Below the pieces are notes generated by a model, which worked only from the letters and a program-made list of their open reading frames with translations, ran no database searches and was not told the DNA's origin. 64,000 nucleotides of DNA from Archegozetes longisetosus. Its lineage: Eukaryota; Arthropoda; Arachnida; Sarcoptiformes; Trhypochthoniidae. The stretch lies in assembly GCA_018873245.2 (NCBI GenBank), contig JAEMBT020000006.1, positions 11,287,855 to 11,351,854 on the forward strand, in the 5' to 3' direction. Position numbers and translations under genes: made by a program. Below are positions 60,398-64,000 of the stretch, one piece after another; position 1 is the first letter of the stretch, and each line of letters opens with the position of its first letter.

Positions 60398-60877
60398 TAG
60401 GGTGACCAAGTGTTCCGCATCCTGCCTACACTTTTTTGCGGAACGTAAAGTATCACACATTTTAAGATTTAAGAATTATGGCGTAAAACTTTAGGAAAAA
60501 TTAACTTTTCTAATTTGCAATATATAATTGAGTGTGTAATGTGTATACAGATTTGTAACGATGTCGAGAGTGTTTAGCGTAATGCAAAATCTTTGGGCTA
60601 ATGAACGTAATCAAATGAATGTTAGTTTAGTAAAAGCAGAAATATACATAAGATTTAATTTTTCTGTGGCATGTTCCAAATTGTATGATTTCATAAAAAG
60701 CAATAACTCATTTTATATGCAGCAAAATCTCAAAAGTATAAGTTTTCAAATAATAAAAGGAGATGGTAATTTTGTAAATAAAATCTGTTTTAAAATTAAA
60801 ACTCTCAAAAAATATTTTATAAGTGGACTAAAGTTTTTTTGTTTCTCATTTAACCATTTTTTGACTTGATCACCCTA
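60398..60877 (+). mobile_element. hAT element reduced to its 3' coding part, 480 bp
   Basis: 14-bp TIRs (TAGGGTGACCAAGT at 60398; inverse ACTTGATCACCCTA ending 60877, one mismatch). The flanks GGAACAAT (60390-60397) and GATACAAT (60878-60885) agree at 6 of 8, consistent with an aged 8-bp target duplication. It carries the frame described next. Confidence 0.85.
60561..60869 (+). pseudogene. C-terminal dimerisation-domain fragment of a hAT transposase
   Basis: A 102-residue frame includes RVFSVMQNLWANERNQMNVS and VACSKLYDFIKSN, the conserved terminal block of BED-type hAT transposases (usual form VFSxMxxxWxxERNxxxVxxVKA). The BED finger and the catalytic region are absent. The frame opens with ATG and is undisturbed through the conserved block, then becomes Lys/Phe-rich. 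Confidence 0.8.
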
Positions 60878-62496
60878 GATACAATTGATTAATCCTCCCT
60901 GCATAAAAAGTCTGGCTTCGACTTTGTGGGAACCCATAACCCTTTACTTACTTATTTCAATGATGTGAGCCTACAATTCATTTGGTGTTTGACGAATTTT
61001 TGAGTCTGAACTGAAAATTAGAACATTTATTGAGTTATTTCTTCATGTCATATCTTTAGTTCAGATAGTCAAATTACTGTCCTGATTATTCCGTATCTGA
61101 CTACTTAAGTGTTAAAGTCGATAACTAGTGATCATAATCGCAGCTTAAAGTCTAAAATTGGTCGCATCGCTTCCTCTTCTCCCGACAATTCTATTTTAAT
61201 ATTTCACTAGAAAATTAATCAAAGTTTTATAGACTATTCTCAAAGCTGTTCTTGACCTTGAACAAAGAGAAAATTATTATCAAAGCATTGATATCATGAT
61301 ATCTTTTTAAGAGTGAAAATGTGGTTAAAGTCATGGGTCTAGCCAATATTTCCACTATTATTTTTAGAAAGGATCCTGAAATTATTGCTGGTTTCCTAAT
61401 CATCAAAAATAAATCCTTAGATCAAATATGATTAATTCCTAGGTTTCAAAAAACCCAAATTATTGGATTAACTAATTTCCCATTAAATTGAGATTTTGTC
61501 TATGAAAGTCTAGTTTTCTGCATTCTATCAATTAGAATTCTCACGAATAACCGCTTACTAAATTAGTCATTTTGAATTGAAATTTCTTATATCTAGGTGT
61601 TCGATTTACTCTTCGAAAGTCAACTCTTCGAACCTTTCTTACCCAAAACCTTACTTAGTGAACAATTTTCCCTTTTTAAAGGTAATCAGAATAGATCAAT
61701 ATTTCATTCTGAAAATTGGTAGAAAAATTTTAAAATAATGATTTTCTAAAGTTCCAAAAACCAGGTATTGTATTTATCAACATATTTCTTAGGAAGTTTT
61801 TTGAATACTTTCCCAAAGAAATAGAGAAATTGAAACTGAATAATAAAACAAAGATATTTGTTGAGGTAGTTTCATAGAGCAAGTGAAGCAAGGTTTCGGA
61901 GAGCTCAGTTTCTAACAGATGACTTTTAGAGAGTGATCTTCGATCCGATATTTAACGCCAATCCGAAGATTATTTTCTTCGTGTTAAGGATCGAGAACTA
62001 TTTTAGGAATAGCCTAAAAGTCTTTCTACTATTTTTATTGACTTTCTGTCAAAATATCAAAACGGGTTTATGTGAGTTATCGAAAATAATTTCTCGATTG
62101 ACTTCATTATTAAAACATTTACTAACCAACTGTAGGAGTGTCAATTTTTATTAAAAAATTTCTATTAATAGAAATTAGTAAGCATATTGAAAATTTAGGC
62201 TTAATTTTAGTAAAGTATATTATCATGTATGTAATATGAGTGAAGATCCTATAGATTTCGTTATCTGTTCAAATAAGATTCCGTGTGTTTGCGGCAGTTA
62301 CTAAAGAATCACTGAGACATGTTAGATAAAGAAAAGAGCTCCACTGTGGATACAATCATTAAATTTATTTATAGAAATAATCAAAATTATCAAATTTAAT
62401 TAGAAAAAGTTGAAGGCAAATATTGTTCAAATTATTTCTTTTTAAAGGCTCTTAGACATTATGATTTTAGTACCTTGTCATGAGGACTATTTATAT
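60878..62496. other. Intergenic, no supportable feature
   Basis: AT-rich. The stretch AAAATTATCAAATTTAATTAG just before the mariner element (about 62382) resembles 59447-59465. No gene. Confidence 0.45.
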
Positions 62497-62895
62497 TAGA
62501 TCGTTCGGTTCAAATTTGCCGCGATCTCTGCAATCATTTCTCGAGAACCATTGAATGTAAACAAAAGCCATTTGGTATAGTGAAAGCCTTATTATCACTC
62601 TTTGATTTGATACCGATGTCAATTAATTTGCCTCAAGACATGGATCAAAACAAGCTCAAGACTTCAATCACTGAAGAAGACCAACGGAATTTCATCAAAT
62701 TCGGGGTTTTGCTCAAGAAGGATGCGAAGACCATCCATGGTGAATTGGTGACTGCTTTGGGACGTCAGGCCTATCCTGCCCGTACGGTTAGATATTGGAT
62801 TCAACAATAATTTGATGAAAATTTCATTTTTCTATGTATAATATTTTTTAAATAAATTGCAATTAAGTCATGGCAAATTTGAACTGAACGATCTA
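62497..62895 (+). mobile_element. Mariner-derived element reduced to its DNA-binding domain, 399 bp
   Basis: 24-bp TIRs (TAGATCGTTCGGTTCAAATTTGCC at 62497-62520; inverse at 62872-62895) match at 23 of 24, with TA at each outer end. The near-identity of the ends suggests recent activity. It holds a single short frame. Confidence 0.92.
62580..62810 (+). CDS. N-terminal HTH domain of a mariner-family transposase (stand-alone)
   Basis: An uninterrupted frame (ATG codons at 62616 and 62640) encodes ITEEDQRNFIKFGVLLKKDA and then IHGELVTALGRQAYPARTVRYWIQQ, which is the first helix-turn-helix of mariner-type transposases. It stops where a full transposase would go on for about 270 more residues with the DDD domain. 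The frame fills most of the element between its TIRs. If translated it would bind the element's own ends without cutting, which could repress relatives; that is inference. Confidence 0.7.
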   Translation: MKALLSLFDLIPMSINLPQDMDQNKLKTSITEEDQRNFIKFGVLLKKDAKTIHGELVTALGRQAYPARTVRYWIQQ

Positions 62896-63256
62896 ATACT
62901 AGAACAGTTTCTTCTAAGCACAAAGAACTTGAGGTAATTTTCAAAATCAATTTGAAACAGGTTGAGTCGTTTGTGTCTCAAAAATATAATAATTCAATCT
63001 ATTATAATTAACATTTGAACGATATAGTCTTTTCACAAACTCACAAAGTATTACATGTAATATTTGTATTAGAGTTGGCGCATTATAAGTGAAATTAAAT
63101 AGGTGTAAATGAAAGGATGCATTGATTGAACGAAAAGTGTATGGAATGATGCTACGAGAAACCGCTTAATTAATTTCAATTTTCACATATTTGAGAATTA
63201 AATATATTCATTAACTTAATAAACAATCAAAAGTGAGTTAATTTATCCAGGCAACA
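62896..63256. other. Intergenic, no feature seen
   Basis: AT-rich flank of the mariner-derived element. Confidence 0.4.
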
Positions 63257-63366
63257 CGACTGTCTGTGAAACGATTTGTAGGGGAATGATCTGTCAGGGA
63301 AACGATATGTCGGGGAACTGATTCGTCGGGAAAATGATTGTCGGGAAAATGAGTGTCGAGGAAACG
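63257..63366. repeat. Degenerate 15-18-bp minisatellite
   Basis: About six imperfect tandem copies around GTCGGGGAAACGATNT, more GC-rich than the surroundings. A minus-strand frame over it is repetitive (RHSFSRQSFSRR) and not credible as a gene. Confidence 0.65.
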
Positions 63367-64000
63367 TACTATGCCCTAGAGTTGGGTCATGTCGGGAATT
63401 TTCATTTCCGCATCCTGAGTAGTTTTTTCCGAGCGGGACTCGGTTTCTCGAAATCCTAGTTTGACTCAAATACTAGAATAATAAACAACTTTATTCCCTA
63501 TAATAAGAGTTAACACATTACATGTAATTAATCACATTAATTATCAAATTAATTACCACGTCATATGATTGGATTCGATCATAATTCACACTATTAAAGA
63601 CAGTTTTATTTACTGACATTAAACGTCTTTATATGAGACGACTAGCTTATAAACAATATCAAAACGCTTCCCCTTAATAATGCAATACAAACAAATTAAT
63701 GTCAAATACGCCTATAATTAAAAAATTGTTGAAATTGCTCTAGTTCACATGTATTATGTCTATGATAAAGCGCACATGTACTGTATTCCTATATTTGCTT
63801 ATTTACTGTTGTACTGAAAAATGAGCAATGTTTAATGCCTTAGCCTTTATTATTGCTATACACTTGTTTTACCTCCTGAGTCTCGGCCTATTTGGGCGGG
63901 ACATCGATGTCCTAAGACCCAACAGTAATTTGTATTATAAATGCACAATATGACTCGTATGAGTTGTGTTTTTTGTACAATACATTGTAGTTTTCAACAC
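63367..64000. other. Window end, unassigned
   Basis: Contains GC-richer segments at 63380-63460 and 63870-63925 that look repeat-derived, but no terminal repeats or coding remnant could be defined. Confidence 0.35.

Noticed and set aside
63227..63469. Arg/Ser-rich 80-residue frame on the minus strand
   Set aside because: It is the translation of a minisatellite and its repetitive sequence follows from the DNA repeat.
63400..64000. Possible solo LTR at the window end
   Set aside because: Ends resembling TG...CA could be chosen at will; no second copy, primer-binding site or target duplication can be seen.
1..64000. tRNA and rRNA genes
   Set aside because: No cloverleaf with paired acceptor stem and TTCRANNC box, and no rRNA core sequence, was found on reading; short A/B-box look-alikes (for example near 60350) lacked stems.

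Overview
This window is nuclear DNA from an arthropod. The coding genes are multi-exon, with GT..AG introns mostly 50-120 bp long, in very AT-rich DNA. Gene content includes an insect-type gustatory receptor, a divergent ionotropic receptor, an integrin alpha, EMC1 and SLC6/SLC22 transporters. Compact introns plus a cluster of secreted cysteine-rich peptides that recall tick salivary 'basic tail' proteins make a mite or other small chelicerate the best guess. This is inference; no marker in the window fixes the lineage.

Layout. 1-12 kb (+ strand): a C-terminal gene end, a small PPxY membrane protein, an SLC6 sodium symporter (12 exons, one frame break), a decayed Cys-rich membrane protein (- strand), and an intact SLC22 transporter (6 exons). 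15-17 kb: a purple acid phosphatase with all metal-ligand motifs. 18-19 kb: a foldback repeat. 19.4-26.6 kb (- strand): a complete integrin alpha whose second intron (about 3 kb) is a trap for repeats: a nested hAT-like element, a 66-bp perfect hairpin and a GAGCCT satellite. 26.7-27.3 kb: a 120-bp perfect hairpin. 27.6-29.3 kb: a CYP3-clan P450 pseudogene. 31-33.7 kb: a palindrome-rich repeat tract. 34.2-35.7 kb: an ionotropic receptor, followed by a hAT MITE with a perfect 8-bp target duplication.

37.5-43.3 kb holds the most interesting locus: four tandem, same-strand paralogues encoding secreted proteins with one shared cysteine framework and matching exon boundaries, but quite different tails (acidic/Ser-Thr, Asn-rich, basic, Gly/Ala-rich hydrophobic). 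43.4-46.8 kb (- strand): EMC1. 49.4-51.3 kb (- strand): a two-exon gustatory receptor. 53.8-59.0 kb (- strand): a degenerate Rab24-like GTPase whose 4.5-kb first intron carries two DNA transposons (a pogo/Tigger element and an unassigned element with 28-bp TIRs). 60-63 kb: two short non-autonomous elements, one keeping only the C-terminal part of a hAT transposase and one keeping only the N-terminal helix-turn-helix of a mariner transposase.

Single-base frame breaks recur in otherwise well-conserved genes (SLC6, phosphatase, Rab24, P450, Tigger). Some are clear pseudogene decay; others could be assembly indels and should be read with that caution. All exon joins were made by eye from splice consensus and family alignment from memory; none is supported here by transcripts.
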